Assembly (NCBI RefSeq): GCF_019061305.1
Contig: NZ_JAHQZT010000005.1
Location: forward strand, 62,001-126,000
Reading direction: 5' to 3'
Source: Marinobacterium weihaiense
GTDB taxonomy: Bacteria > Pseudomonadota > Gammaproteobacteria > Pseudomonadales > Balneatricaceae
Length of the DNA stretch: 64,000 nucleotides
A model generated the notes under the pieces. That model had not been told where the DNA came from. It did no database searches and saw only the letters and a program-made list of their open reading frames with translations. The position numbers and the translations under genes were made by a program. How positions within the stretch are numbered: the first letter of the stretch is position 1; every line of letters begins with the position of its first letter. This document shows positions 56,501 to 64,000 of the stretch, piece by piece.

Positions 56501-56776
56501 GCGCTGGGCATGAGCCAGGGTAACAAGATTACCGGTAAGTTGCGGGAAAGCCTGTCGCTGGACGAGTTTGGTTTTGACAGTACCGCCAATGATGAATCAG
56601 CCTTTTTCATTGGCAAATACCTGTCACCGCGCCTCTATCTGCGTTATGGCATCGGCGTACTGGATGCCGTGAACACCCTGAGTCTGAGATATAAACTCAG
56701 CGACAAGTGGCGCGTTGAAGGGCAGAGCAGCGAACTGGGCAGCGGGGCGGATATTCTGTACACGATCGAGCGTTGA
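53531..56776 (+). CDS. tamB: translocation and assembly module protein TamB
   Basis: 1081 residues, starting at a GTG that overlaps the tamA stop (an ATG at 53540 is an alternative). One N-terminal TM helix (TVLVLVLSILLLVTAILWL) anchors it in the inner membrane; the rest is a long beta-rich AsmA/TamB repeat rod. The C-terminal DUF490 domain (about 740-1081) includes GAYRLYGQDLEIRRGGLVYA, SYLLLGKAPGAS and YLSPRLYLRYGIGVLDAVNT. TamB spans the periplasm and moves lipids or helps fold outer-membrane proteins. It is somewhat shorter than E. coli TamB (1259). Confidence 0.95.
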   Translation: MRPMLRWGLVTVLVLVLSILLLVTAILWLPSGTRFALNLVDSAVPGLELDGINGTLASDVRISRAAFVQDELALELTDVQLHWSLWALTEPRLAIHRLGAERLSVQLPEAAAEQTTDERPAAPLRWPQLPAVELPLALSIEQVQLGQVQVMQGEQTLVDELSVTLAVKSSGQLVQIESLHLQQPGTDLTLTGWTEPAQHFLTHLELQGSTELTEWVRLEHWPEQLPLTADLVLDLDGAAQALTLALTVRQETTRVHLQAQANGQPAGAPEAIEVAYQLSADGINPALAAPDWPGQLALEAQGHLGLGDALPTLALEISSLQGRLQQQPINAQAKLAGDTRQWQIDALQLNYAGARAEISGALSDRLALQWSLKAPNLARLLPTAKGALDLGGQVSGPLQQPAIQARLRATELAYADQARLQQLKGDIALDLSGQSDWSADLTLNGVEAAGQRIEQAALTLSGTPEQHRLTLTAQGSPGTVALAASGGWAATARQWSGQLASLELKPEPLSHWRSTAAAPLQLSPDGYRLGRFCLDEQSAGGTLCLQADGSFAGRTHASINLDQLSLSLLTPVLNGIQMTPTLSAEVDFRQQPDGYPELQATLLTSAGTLTPAQADQTLPLDPLEVRVRLADDSLNASATTALSFLSGDLALALDVRGLSGRQGLRGELNLNATDFDLISVLVPDVQNMQGRLNGQLTLGGTLSAPEVAGELAYREGGMELPAMGLVITPLELQLNQSGLPGQLRFSAAATSGEGTLKLVGDYDLAARAGQLSLQGDGFTAMNTPEIQALISPDLQLALGAREIRLDGTVKVPMAHISPPKSMESAVTPSADVVRVQDGQVVEKAPVVPVYADLRLELGDDVRVDALGFKGRLIGALQIEEVPGQITRATGSVGVESGAYRLYGQDLEIRRGGLVYAAGPVDNPGLDLRIGRQVEDVIVGANVSGTLREPRMDLYGEPAMPDSSVLSYLLLGKAPGASTVGEQQMLMQAALALGMSQGNKITGKLRESLSLDEFGFDSTANDESAFFIGKYLSPRLYLRYGIGVLDAVNTLSLRYKLSDKWRVEGQSSELGSGADILYTIER

Positions 56777-56911
56777 CGGGTACAGGCGGTGGCCAGCCGT
56801 TGAGTGCGAGTGTTGAGAGAGGTAAACCAGATGCGCTGGCCATATTCGATGGCGCAGCGCAGGGGACGGGTGGCCTGTTTCTGCAGGCCACTCGAGGCCA
56901 GTTACACGGAG

Positions 56912-57496
56912 TCACAAGCAGCTACCCGGGCCGGGATCAGGCAGCACTGGCAGCACTACAGTGTCAATGGCATGAATCACACCATTATCCGCTTCAATAT
57001 CCAGCGCGCCCGGAATCAGGTTGGCGGTGCGATTGAGGTTATCGGTGAGCACGGCTGCATCCTGCAACAGGAATCCCCCTGACAGCATGCGTACACGCTC
57101 GGTAGCCAGTACATCTGCGGCATACAAGCGGCCGTGGGCAACGTGATACAGAAGCACGCTGTCTACGACGGCAGGGTCCAAATCAGCCAGACTGCAATAG
57201 CCGAGTGTCAAAACGGTCTCGGTCAGTGCTTCAAAGGCCTCATCCGTTGGCGCAAAAACCGTATTTTGCCCGCGGTCATCCAGTTCAGCCAGAATGCTGG
57301 CACGGTTACCGTCCGGAGCCGTCAGCAAGGCAATCAAGGTGTCAAAACTGCCCGCAAAAGGGCCTTCGGCATTCAGGCTAACAGCCTTGTCCACTAGACT
57401 GTTGATATCCTTGGGTCCCATATGATGGTCGGCGAACACTGCACCAGGTAGTGTCAGCAAAGCGGAAACAGCGAGGGCGCGTATTGTTTGTTTCAT
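56912..57496 (-). CDS. secreted fasciclin (FAS1) domain protein
   Basis: 194 residues from the ATG at 57496, with GGGAG upstream. Signal peptide (ALAVSALLTLPGAVFA), then one FAS1 domain: H1 motif-like NTVFAPTDEAFEAL, and the H2-like segment NGVIHAIDTVVLPV near the end. FAS1 domains serve in adhesion. One pair of Cys residues (GYCSLAD and PGPGSCL) may pair. It is convergent with tamB. Confidence 0.92.
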   Translation of the reverse strand: MKQTIRALAVSALLTLPGAVFADHHMGPKDINSLVDKAVSLNAEGPFAGSFDTLIALLTAPDGNRASILAELDDRGQNTVFAPTDEAFEALTETVLTLGYCSLADLDPAVVDSVLLYHVAHGRLYAADVLATERVRMLSGGFLLQDAAVLTDNLNRTANLIPGALDIEADNGVIHAIDTVVLPVLPDPGPGSCL

Positions 57497-57645
57497 GGGT
57501 GTAGCTCCCGTGATCAGCAATCACGTTGATGATTCGGAAAAGTGCTGTCCTTGTCCGGGAGTCCTTCAAGCAACAGTTTATGCATAAAATGAAGAAATAG
57601 GGGGGGATGGCCATACAAGATGGCAGGGGCGCAGGCAGAGGGGGT

Positions 57646-57675
57646 AAAAACCCGGCCGATGTAGCCGGGTTTTTT
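57646..57675. terminator. bidirectional rho-independent terminator
   Basis: AAAAACCCGGC-N7-GCCGGGTTTTT. It follows the uspA stop on the minus strand with a T run on that side. No plus-strand gene reads into it directly. Confidence 0.9.
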
Positions 57676-57694
57676 AATGCAATGGCTGTTTTGA

Positions 57695-58555
57695 CTAGCG
57701 TAACAGCAGCAGGGGAACCGGGCTGTTGTACAGCATCCAGTTGGTCATGCTGCCGACCAGCAGCTGGCGAATGCGCGAATGGCCCCAGGCGCCCATTACC
57801 AGCATGTCGATCTGGTTGGTCTTGAGGTAAGCCATCAGGGCGGGGCGTACTTCTTCCTGCTCCAGCGTCACGGTGGTGACGTCAAAGCCATTGCCCTGCA
57901 GCATTTTCTCGGCGTTGGCCAGCTGTTCGCGCTGGCGCTCGACACGCTTGCCCGCCATCACCAGATGGCAGGACACGCCTTTCAACAGCGGACTCTGAGC
58001 CACCTGAGTCAGGGCCTGGTTGGCCGTTGCGCTGCCGTCATACGCCAGCATGAAACGCTTGGGTGCACTGAAGTCATCCAGCGCAACCAGCATCGGCTTA
58101 TGCAGCGTGCGGGTCACGTTCTCCAGATGGCTGCCGACGGCCGCGGCCATGTCGGCGTGGGCTTCGCCCTGACGCCCCATAATCAGCAGGCGAGTATCGG
58201 GCTCGCACTCCTGCAGGGTGTCGACCAGCGCATCATGGCGCTGCAGGCGGTCGATCTGTTCATGCGGCACGCCGGCCGCTTCAATCTGCTGCTGCGCTTC
58301 CTCCAGCATGAACCGGCCCTGCTCCAGCATCAGGCGGCTGCGCTGGTTGTCCAATTCGGCCAGTTCTTCCAGCAGGTGTTCGCGGGTGCCCAGGCCGATG
58401 TTGCCGCTCATGTCGCTTTCGGTAGGGTAGTCAGTCTTTTCCAGCACGTGCAGCAGTTGTAGCGGAGCGCCCAGCTGCTGTTGAGCCCAGGCTGCGGCGT
58501 CGCACACCGCCAGTGCCGTGCGTGAACCGTCAATGCAGGCAATAATTTTGCTCAT
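57695..58555 (-). CDS. tandem universal stress protein (UspA family)
   Basis: 286 residues, two Usp domains in tandem (about 1-150 and 155-286). The second has an ATP-binding motif [22 protein letters not shown] near the C-terminus; the first has the [22 protein letters not shown] block. GAGGAGCG precedes the ATG. It starts 9 bases after the SulP gene on the same strand and ends at a terminator, so it is the second gene of a two-gene operon. SulP-Usp pairing is a recurring arrangement. Confidence 0.92.
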   Translation of the reverse strand: MSKIIACIDGSRTALAVCDAAAWAQQQLGAPLQLLHVLEKTDYPTESDMSGNIGLGTREHLLEELAELDNQRSRLMLEQGRFMLEEAQQQIEAAGVPHEQIDRLQRHDALVDTLQECEPDTRLLIMGRQGEAHADMAAAVGSHLENVTRTLHKPMLVALDDFSAPKRFMLAYDGSATANQALTQVAQSPLLKGVSCHLVMAGKRVERQREQLANAEKMLQGNGFDVTTVTLEQEEVRPALMAYLKTNQIDMLVMGAWGHSRIRQLLVGSMTNWMLYNSPVPLLLLR

Positions 58556-58564
58556 GTTCGCTCC

Positions 58565-60055
58565 TCAGTGCCCGGCCATGAATTTTTCGACCTGTTCCGG
58601 CTTGTCATGGACCGCCAGCTTGTCAACGATGGTGCGGCTGGCCTCGTTCAGGCCAATGACCTCCACCTCGACGCCGTCACGACGGAACTTGATGACGACC
58701 TTGTCCAGTGCCGACACGGCACTGATGTCCCAGAAATGCGCATCGTTCAGGTCAATCACGACCTTATCAAGCACTTCCTTGAAATCAAAGGCAGCGATGA
58801 ACTTTTCGCAGGAGGTGAAGAAGACCTGACCGGCCACGCGGTAGGTACGGGTCTCGCTGTCGGTATCCTTCTCGCTGGTGATGGTCATGTACTGGCCCAC
58901 CTTGTTTGCGAAGAACAGGGAAGCCAGTAGCACGCCGACAAATACGCCGATCGCCAGGTTATGGGTGGCGACCACCACGGCCACGGTGGCAATCATGACG
59001 ATATTGGTCGACAGCGGGTGCTTGCGCAGATCGCGGATCGATTCCCAGGAGAAGGTGCCGATGGAGACCATGATCATGACAGCCACCAACGCGGCCATCG
59101 GAATCTGGCTGATCCACTCATCCAGAAACACTACCAGGATAATCAGGAACACACCGGCAATGAAAGTCGACAGACGGCCGCGGCCGCCGGACTTCACGTT
59201 GATGATCGACTGGCCGATCATGGCACAACCGGCCATGCCACCCAACAGGCCGGCACCGATGTTGGCTACGCCTTGGCCCTTGCACTCGCGGTTGCGATCA
59301 CTGCTGGTATCGGTCAGTTCGTCAACGATGTTGGCGGTCATCATCGACTCCAGCAGACCGACCACGGCCAGACCCAGTGAGTAGGGCAGGATGATCATCA
59401 GTGTATTCAGGTTCAGCGGTACATCCGGCCACAGGAAGATTGGCAGGGTATCCGGCAGCTCGCCCATGTCCCCGACGGTGCGAATATCCAGGCCCATCAC
59501 CATGGAGACGATGGTCAGGCCGACAATGCAGATCAGCGGCGAAGGCAGGTTTTTGCCCAGTACTGGCACATAAGGGAACAGGTAGATGATGGCCAGGCCC
59601 GCCGCTGTCATGGCGTAGACGTGCCAAGTCACGTCGATCAGTTCCGGCAACTGGGCCATGAAAATCAGGATTGCCAGCGCGTTGACAAAACCGGTGATCA
59701 CCGACCGCGATACAAACCGCATCAGGTCACCCAGCTTGAGGAAGCCGGCGAGTATCTGGAACACCCCGGTCAGCAGGGTCGCGGCGAGCAGATACTGCAG
59801 GCCATGCTCCTTGACCAGCGTGACCATCAGCAGCGCCATGGCACCGGTGGCCGCAGAGATCATGCCGGGGCGGCCGCCGAAGAAGGCAATCACCACGGCG
59901 ATACAGAAGGAGGCATACAGGCCCACCTTGGGGTCGACGCCGGCGATGATAGAGAAGGCAATGGCTTCGGGGATCAGGGCCAGGGCGACCACCGTGCCGG
60001 ACAACAGGTCGTTGCGGACGTTGGAGAACCACTCCTGTTTCATTCGTTGCAGCAT
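58565..60055 (-). CDS. SulP-family anion transporter (possibly bicarbonate or sulfate)
   Basis: 496 residues, shorter than the DauA-like SulP at 28877. Membrane region about 15-390 with the family start [28 protein letters not shown] and [20 protein letters not shown]-terminal STAS domain ends in [18 protein letters not shown]. Some SulP proteins of this length type are annotated as BicA-like bicarbonate carriers, but the substrate cannot be read from sequence. Linked to a Usp gene, it may be used in a stress setting. Confidence 0.9.
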   Translation of the reverse strand: MLQRMKQEWFSNVRNDLLSGTVVALALIPEAIAFSIIAGVDPKVGLYASFCIAVVIAFFGGRPGMISAATGAMALLMVTLVKEHGLQYLLAATLLTGVFQILAGFLKLGDLMRFVSRSVITGFVNALAILIFMAQLPELIDVTWHVYAMTAAGLAIIYLFPYVPVLGKNLPSPLICIVGLTIVSMVMGLDIRTVGDMGELPDTLPIFLWPDVPLNLNTLMIILPYSLGLAVVGLLESMMTANIVDELTDTSSDRNRECKGQGVANIGAGLLGGMAGCAMIGQSIINVKSGGRGRLSTFIAGVFLIILVVFLDEWISQIPMAALVAVMIMVSIGTFSWESIRDLRKHPLSTNIVMIATVAVVVATHNLAIGVFVGVLLASLFFANKVGQYMTITSEKDTDSETRTYRVAGQVFFTSCEKFIAAFDFKEVLDKVVIDLNDAHFWDISAVSALDKVVIKFRRDGVEVEVIGLNEASRTIVDKLAVHDKPEQVEKFMAGH

Positions 60056-60286
60056 CTACACTCTCTTGCTTGAGTTGTAAGTTGTTCGGAGGCTGCCCGC
60101 ACGGACGAGGGCGGGACCAGTCTGGGGTCGCGCCATGACAGCTGAGGTATCGACACTCAACCTCTAACGGACGGGCGGCGCAGAAACGCGATCAAGGCGG
60201 TTTCTGTAGCGACAAAGGGGCAAAATTATACCGAAAAGGGCAGATGCATGCAGCCTGAAACCTGAATGTAACCCGACAGTGGTTGT

Positions 60287-60306
60287 ATATATGGAATATC
60301 ATATAT
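60287..60306. promoter_or_regulatory. ArsR operator palindrome 1
   Basis: ATATATG-GAATAT-CATATAT, perfect 7-bp inverted repeat around 6 bases, 34 bases before the arsR ATG. Confidence 0.7.
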
Positions 60307-60322
60307 ATGGTTTTACATATAT
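60303..60322. promoter_or_regulatory. ArsR operator palindrome 2, overlapping the first
   Basis: ATATATG-GTTTTA-CATATAT, the same arms and spacing as palindrome 1, shifted by 16 bases. The two share 4 bases. Upstream of arsR by 18 bases. Confidence 0.65.
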
Positions 60323-60340
60323 TTAAACCGGAGGGCTGCC

Positions 60341-60718
60341 ATGACGGCACAGGATATTTCGGCACTGGTACTGTTCAAGGCATTGGCCGACGAGACGCGC
60401 TTGCACAGCGTGCTGTTGATCCAGCAGGCCGGTGAGTTGTGCGTGTGTGAGCTGATGATGGTACTGCAGCAGTCACAACCCAAGATTTCACGTCATCTGG
60501 CCCAGTTGCGTCAACAGGGCATTCTGGCAGACCGACGCCAGGGGCAATGGGTGTTCTACCGTCTTCACCCGCAGCTGCCCGGCTGGATAGATAACCTGCT
60601 GCATCATACCCGTGAGCACTCTGCCGATGTGTTGCAGCCGCTGCTAGTGCGGTTGCGCGAGATGCAGGCACGGCCCTCGGCGCCGTGCAGCCCCACTGAC
60701 AAGGAAGCTGAAGCATGA
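60341..60718 (+). CDS. arsR: ArsR-family arsenic-responsive repressor
   Basis: 125 residues. The metal-binding motif [11 protein letters not shown] carries the Cys-x-Cys pair of As(III)/Sb(III)-sensing ArsR proteins, in the helix-turn-helix ([31 protein letters not shown]). It represses the operon until arsenite binds. CCGGAGG precedes the ATG. It overlaps arsH by ATGA. Confidence 0.95.
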   Translation: MTAQDISALVLFKALADETRLHSVLLIQQAGELCVCELMMVLQQSQPKISRHLAQLRQQGILADRRQGQWVFYRLHPQLPGWIDNLLHHTREHSADVLQPLLVRLREMQARPSAPCSPTDKEAEA

Positions 60719-61434
60719 AAGATAACACGCTAGAACTGCCGAGCCTGAAAGCCGAGCATCTGCCGTTACCCCGGCTGGATGAACTCTGGCGTCCGGGGGC
60801 TGCTCATCCGCCCCGAATCCTGCTGCTGTACGGGTCTCTGCGCACCCGTTCCTATAGTCGTTTTGCCACCGAGGAGGCTGCGCGCATCCTGCAGGCGCTG
60901 GGAGCCGAAACCCGGCTCTTCAATCCCGAAGGGCTGCCACAGCCTGATGGCGAAGATGAAGCACACCCCAAGGTACAGGAGCTGCGCGAGCTGGTGCAGT
61001 GGTGCGAGGGCATGGTGTGGTGCTCGCCCGAGCGCCACGGCGCTATGACGTCGGTGATGAAGTCCCAGATCGACTGGATTCCGCTCAGTATCGGCGCCGT
61101 GCGTCCGACTCAGGGTAAGACACTGGCCGTGATGCAGGTTTGCGGTGGCTCACAGAGCTTCAATACGGTCAATCAACTGCGCATTCTGGGACGCTGGATG
61201 CGCCTGCTGACCATCCCCAATCAGTCTTCTGTGGCCAAGGCCTTTGCCGAGTTTGATGACGAGGGGCGCATGAAGCCCTCGCCCTACTACAACCGCATCG
61301 TTGATGTGATGGAAGAGCTGGTCAAGTTTACCCTGCTGACTCGGGGCTGCAGCGCCTATCTGACTGACCGGTATTCGGAGCGGGTCGAAAGCGCCGAGGC
61401 TCTGTCACAGCGCGTCAACCAACGCTCGATTTGA
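60715..61434 (+). CDS. arsH: ArsH organoarsenical/flavin oxidoreductase
   Basis: 239 residues, NADPH-dependent FMN reductase family. FMN-binding loop [19 protein letters not shown], then [26 protein letters not shown], and the end [18 protein letters not shown]. ArsH oxidises trivalent organoarsenicals and confers arsenic resistance. It overlaps arsR and is followed by the Acr3 gene after 14 bases. Confidence 0.95.
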   Translation: MKDNTLELPSLKAEHLPLPRLDELWRPGAAHPPRILLLYGSLRTRSYSRFATEEAARILQALGAETRLFNPEGLPQPDGEDEAHPKVQELRELVQWCEGMVWCSPERHGAMTSVMKSQIDWIPLSIGAVRPTQGKTLAVMQVCGGSQSFNTVNQLRILGRWMRLLTIPNQSSVAKAFAEFDDEGRMKPSPYYNRIVDVMEELVKFTLLTRGCSAYLTDRYSERVESAEALSQRVNQRSI

Positions 61435-61448
61435 GGAGAACAAACACC

Positions 61449-62471
61449 ATGGGCGTATTTGAACGTTATCTCAGTGTATGGGTGGGGCTCGCTATCCTGG
61501 CCGGCGTGGTGCTGGGCAACGCGGCCCCGGATCTGTTTACCCTGGTGGCCAGCTTCGAGTATGCCCATGTGAACCTGGTGGTGGCGCTGTTCATCTGGAT
61601 CATGATCTACCCGATGATGGTACAGATCGATTTCAGTGCCGTCCGCAATGTAGGGCGCAAGCCCAAGGGGCTGATGCTGACGTTGGTGGTTAACTGGCTG
61701 ATCAAGCCGTTTACCATGGCGGCCATGGGCTGGCTGTTTTTTCGGGTGTTGTTTGCCGGTTGGGTCGACCCGCAAAGTGCCGGCGAGTATATCGCCGGCA
61801 TGATCCTGTTGGGGGTGGCACCGTGCACGGCGATGGTGTTCGTCTGGAGTCAGTTGACCAAGGGCGACCCCAATTACACCCTGGTACAGGTGTCCATCAA
61901 CGATATTATCATGGTGTTTGCCTTCGCCCCGCTGGCGGCATTTTTGTTGGGTGTCAGCGATATTCATGTGCCCTGGGAAACGCTGCTGCTGTCGGTCGTA
62001 CTCTATGTGGTGCTGCCGCTGGTGGCCGGTGCCTGGACCCGTCACCGGCTGGAAAAACAGGGTGATGGCCAGGCACTTGACGTGTTGTTGCACCGGCTCA
62101 AGCCCTGGTCGATCCTGGGGCTGCTGGCGACCGTGGTGCTGTTGTTCGGGTTCCAGGCCGAGACCCTGATTGGCCAGCCACAGACCATCGTGCTGATTGC
62201 CATCCCGCTGCTGATTCAGACCTACGGTATTTTCTTTCTGGCTTACCTGGCCGCCTATCGGCTGCGCCTGCCGCATCGGGTGGCGGCTCCGGCCTGCATG
62301 ATCGGCACTTCCAATTTCTTCGAGCTGGCCGTGGCGGTGGCCATTTCCTTGTTCGGGCTGCATTCGGGCGCGGCGCTGGCGACCGTGGTCGGTGTGCTGG
62401 TGGAGGTGCCGGTGATGCTGTCGCTGGTGGCCTTTGCCAACCGGACTCGACACTGGTTTCCAGCGGCTTGA
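61449..62471 (+). CDS. acr3: Acr3 arsenite efflux permease
   Basis: 340 residues from the ATG at 61449, with GAGGAGAACA upstream. Ten TM helices (bile/arsenite/riboflavin transporter fold) and the conserved [23 protein letters not shown], with the Cys that binds arsenite. It pumps As(III) out of the cell. It follows arsH. Confidence 0.94.
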   Translation: MGVFERYLSVWVGLAILAGVVLGNAAPDLFTLVASFEYAHVNLVVALFIWIMIYPMMVQIDFSAVRNVGRKPKGLMLTLVVNWLIKPFTMAAMGWLFFRVLFAGWVDPQSAGEYIAGMILLGVAPCTAMVFVWSQLTKGDPNYTLVQVSINDIIMVFAFAPLAAFLLGVSDIHVPWETLLLSVVLYVVLPLVAGAWTRHRLEKQGDGQALDVLLHRLKPWSILGLLATVVLLFGFQAETLIGQPQTIVLIAIPLLIQTYGIFFLAYLAAYRLRLPHRVAAPACMIGTSNFFELAVAVAISLFGLHSGAALATVVGVLVEVPVMLSLVAFANRTRHWFPAA

Positions 62472-62520
62472 TGCGGCGGAATAGCTGAGCTGGTTGTGCA
62501 ACTGTTTTGAGGATATATCA

Positions 62521-63534
62521 ATGACGATGAAAGTTGGTATTAACGGCTTTGGGCGCATGGGGCGTCTGACCATGCGCGCGCTGTATTACCTGGCGGATGA
62601 TGTTGAGGTCGTGCAGATCAATGACCCGGCCGGTGATGCGACAACATTGGCGCACCTGATGAATTTCGATTCGGTGCATGGCCGCTGGCGTCATGAGGCG
62701 GAAGCTGAAGCGGGCAAGATCATCGTGGATGGCCAGCACACTCTAGTGATTGGCAACAAGGCGATCAGTGATACCGACTGGTCCGGCTGCGATCTGGTGA
62801 TCGAAGCGTCCGGCAAGATGAAGACTCGGGCGCTGTTACAGGCTTATCTGGATCAGGGCGTGAAGCGGGTGGTGGTGACCGCGCCGGTGAAGGAAGAGGG
62901 TGTGCTCAATATCGTGATGGGCGTGAACGATGATCTGTACGACCCCGAGCAGTATCCGATCGTCACGGCCGCATCCTGCACCACCAACTGTCTGGCCCCG
63001 GTGGTGAAGGTGATCCATGAGCAGCTGGGCATCAAGCACGGTTCCATGACCACCATTCACGATATCACCAACACCCAGACCATTCTGGATGCGCCACACA
63101 AGGATCTACGCCGAGCCCGCGCCTGCGGCATGAGTCTGATTCCCACCACCACCGGCTCCGCCACGGCGATCACGCATATCTTCCCGGAACTGAAGGGCAA
63201 ACTGAACGGTCATGCGATCCGCGTGCCCCTGGCCAATGCCTCGATCACCGACTGTGTCTTCGAAGTTGAGTGCGAAACCTCGGTGGATGAGGTCAACGCA
63301 CTGTTGAAGCAGGCGGCCGAAGGGGAGCTGCAGGGCGTGCTTGGTTACGAAGAGCGTCCGCTGGTGTCGATCGATTATCGTACCGATCCACGTTCCAGCG
63401 TGGTCGATGCCCTGTCCACCATGGTGGTGAATGGCACCCAAGTGAAACTCTACCTCTGGTACGACAACGAGTGGGGCTATGCCAACCGTACGGCGGAACT
63501 GGCGCTGAAGGTTGGACGGCTGGATCAGGCGTAA
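62521..63534 (+). CDS. ArsJ-associated glyceraldehyde-3-phosphate dehydrogenase
   Basis: 337 residues, ATG at 62521 with GAGGATATATCA upstream. NAD-binding start [20 protein letters not shown], catalytic Cys in SCTTNCLAP and the end [20 protein letters not shown]. This variant resembles the GAPDH encoded in ars operons, which makes 1-arseno-3-phosphoglycerate from arsenate; the ester is then exported by ArsJ. The distance to acr3 is 49 bases, so it belongs to the operon. No ArsJ gene follows in the 466 bases that remain. Confidence 0.85.
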   Translation: MTMKVGINGFGRMGRLTMRALYYLADDVEVVQINDPAGDATTLAHLMNFDSVHGRWRHEAEAEAGKIIVDGQHTLVIGNKAISDTDWSGCDLVIEASGKMKTRALLQAYLDQGVKRVVVTAPVKEEGVLNIVMGVNDDLYDPEQYPIVTAASCTTNCLAPVVKVIHEQLGIKHGSMTTIHDITNTQTILDAPHKDLRRARACGMSLIPTTTGSATAITHIFPELKGKLNGHAIRVPLANASITDCVFEVECETSVDEVNALLKQAAEGELQGVLGYEERPLVSIDYRTDPRSSVVDALSTMVVNGTQVKLYLWYDNEWGYANRTAELALKVGRLDQA

Positions 63535-63537
63535 TCA

Positions 63538-63635
63538 TGCTGGTTGCTGGTTGCTGGTTGCTGGTTGCTGGTTGCTGGTTGCTGGTTGCTGGTTGCTGGT
63601 TGCTGGTTGCTGGTTGCTGGTTGCTGGTTGCTGGT
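63538..63635. repeat. tandem repeat, 14 perfect copies of a 7-bp unit
   Basis: (TGCTGGT)14, 98 bases with no interruption, starting 3 bases after the GAPDH stop. Reading frames through it in both directions (LVAGCWL or NQQPATS repeats) are by-products, since 7 is not a multiple of 3. Confidence 0.97.
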
Positions 63636-63646
63636 GCCGCCGGCCA

Positions 63647-63735
63647 AAGGCAGGCCTTCCGGTGACACGCAATTGGCATCCATGCCGCTCGACGGCGCCG
63701 TCCCTGGCGCCGACGGTCACCGGCAGGCCTGCCTT
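63647..63735. repeat. large palindromic element, copy 1
   Basis: 20-bp arms at 63647-63666 and 63716-63735 are inverted complements at 19 of 20 positions. The inner part includes GGCATCCATGCC (a small hairpin), and two GGCGCC palindromes separated by 6 bases. Most of the inner sequence recurs at 63951-64000. Confidence 0.85.
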
Positions 63736-63827
63736 CAGCCTCTGATAGTTTGGCTGCGAGGCTCCAGGCGGGCCTGAATTTGGCACTCAGGTTGTTGAGG
63801 GCACCGGGTATCCGATAGCCGGCCGTT

Positions 63828-63847
63828 GGACGCCATGGATGGCGTCC
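63828..63847. repeat. perfect hairpin between the two element copies
   Basis: GGACGCCAT-GG-ATGGCGTCC, 9-bp perfect stem with 2-base spacer. No gene is found between 63535 and 64000. Confidence 0.75.
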
Positions 63848-63923
63848 ATCGAGCGAACAGGGAGGTGACAGCGCGTCGGATAGCGTATGCGCGGTGACCG
63901 CTTCAGCCATGAGGGTGGCCTCC

Positions 63924-64000
63924 GCCCAAAGGCGAACCTCCCGATGACGCGCAATTGGCATCCATGCCGCTCGACGGCGCCGTTCCTGGCGCCGACGGTC
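63924..64000. repeat. palindromic element, copy 2 (left arm and core, cut by window end)
   Basis: The core from GCAATTGGCATCCATGCCGC to GGCGCCGACGGTC repeats that of copy 1 with a single substitution (T for C). The left arm (AAGGCGAACCTCCCGATGAC) differs from that of copy 1 at several positions. The right arm would begin at 63998 (GTC) and continue outside. Confidence 0.85.

Noticed and set aside
61356-62573. 405-codon minus-strand frame across acr3
   Set aside because: Gln/His-rich shadow of a membrane protein gene; acr3 has strong family motifs.
63538-63735. CRISPR array
   Set aside because: The 7-bp units are contiguous without spacers and there is no cas gene.
63293-63961. Minus-strand frame with repeated NQQPATS, and plus-strand frames with LVAGCWL repeats
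   Set aside because: These come from a 7-bp tandem repeat that is open in several frames; no start site or domain supports translation.

Overview
This is about 64 kb of a GC-rich (by eye near 60%) chromosome, most likely from a marine or halophilic gammaproteobacterium of the Oceanospirillales/Pseudomonadales type. The evidence is the gene content: sbcB beside a YchJ-type protein and a DUF349-type protein, yaaA, DUF2789, DUF3010, VF530, a trpS with a C-terminal extension, dauA, radD, tamA-tamB and a zinc-regulated DUF2796/ABC/DUF3299 operon. I cannot fix the genus from sequence alone. I see no tRNA, rRNA, CRISPR array or prophage.

Layout. 0-9.4 kb: DUF349-type fragment, YchJ-like protein, exonuclease I, a small secreted protein of unknown function, an M16 protease, a two-gene potassium channel unit and a Tim44-like protein. 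9.5-12.8 kb: a chemotaxis receptor gene destroyed by an IS1595-type insertion (clean 8-bp target duplication) and, separately, by a frameshift. 12.8-21.1 kb: yaaA, DUF2789, trpS, small conserved genes, a secreted subtilase with a PKD domain, a patatin and cysK. 21.2-28.8 kb: a Sel1-like protein, DUF4139, a pseudokinase fused to a formylglycine-generating-enzyme-like domain, kdsA, and a PilZ/GIDE-EF-hand/LemA/DUF2788 run with an RHH regulator. 28.9-45.7 kb: a DauA-type SulP carrier, NnrS, RadD, a sigma factor with a zinc-finger partner, a QTMAN-like glycosyltransferase, an SDR and three large GGDEF-EAL proteins, one of them cut by an in-frame TAG.

45.7-51.7 kb is a compact zinc-starvation island. 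Two convergent operons, each headed by Zur-type palindromes, encode a His-rich outer-membrane barrel, a ZnuA-like binding protein and a ZnuB-like permease (no ZnuC) on one strand, and DUF2796, an ABC ATPase, an FtsX-type permease and DUF3299 on the other. 51.8-56.8 kb is tamA-tamB (outer membrane assembly/lipid transport). 56.9-60.1 kb has a fasciclin protein and a SulP-UspA pair. 60.3-63.5 kb is an arsenic operon (arsR-arsH-acr3-GAPDH) with two overlapping perfect operator palindromes. The window ends in non-coding repeat DNA: 14 perfect copies of a 7-bp unit followed by a structured palindromic element present twice.

The most interesting points are the double Zur-controlled zinc island with an ATPase-less importer, the pseudokinase-FGE fusion beside DUF4139, the palindromic element at the right end whose arms differ while its core is conserved, and three inactivating lesions confined to signalling genes (chemotaxis and c-di-GMP).
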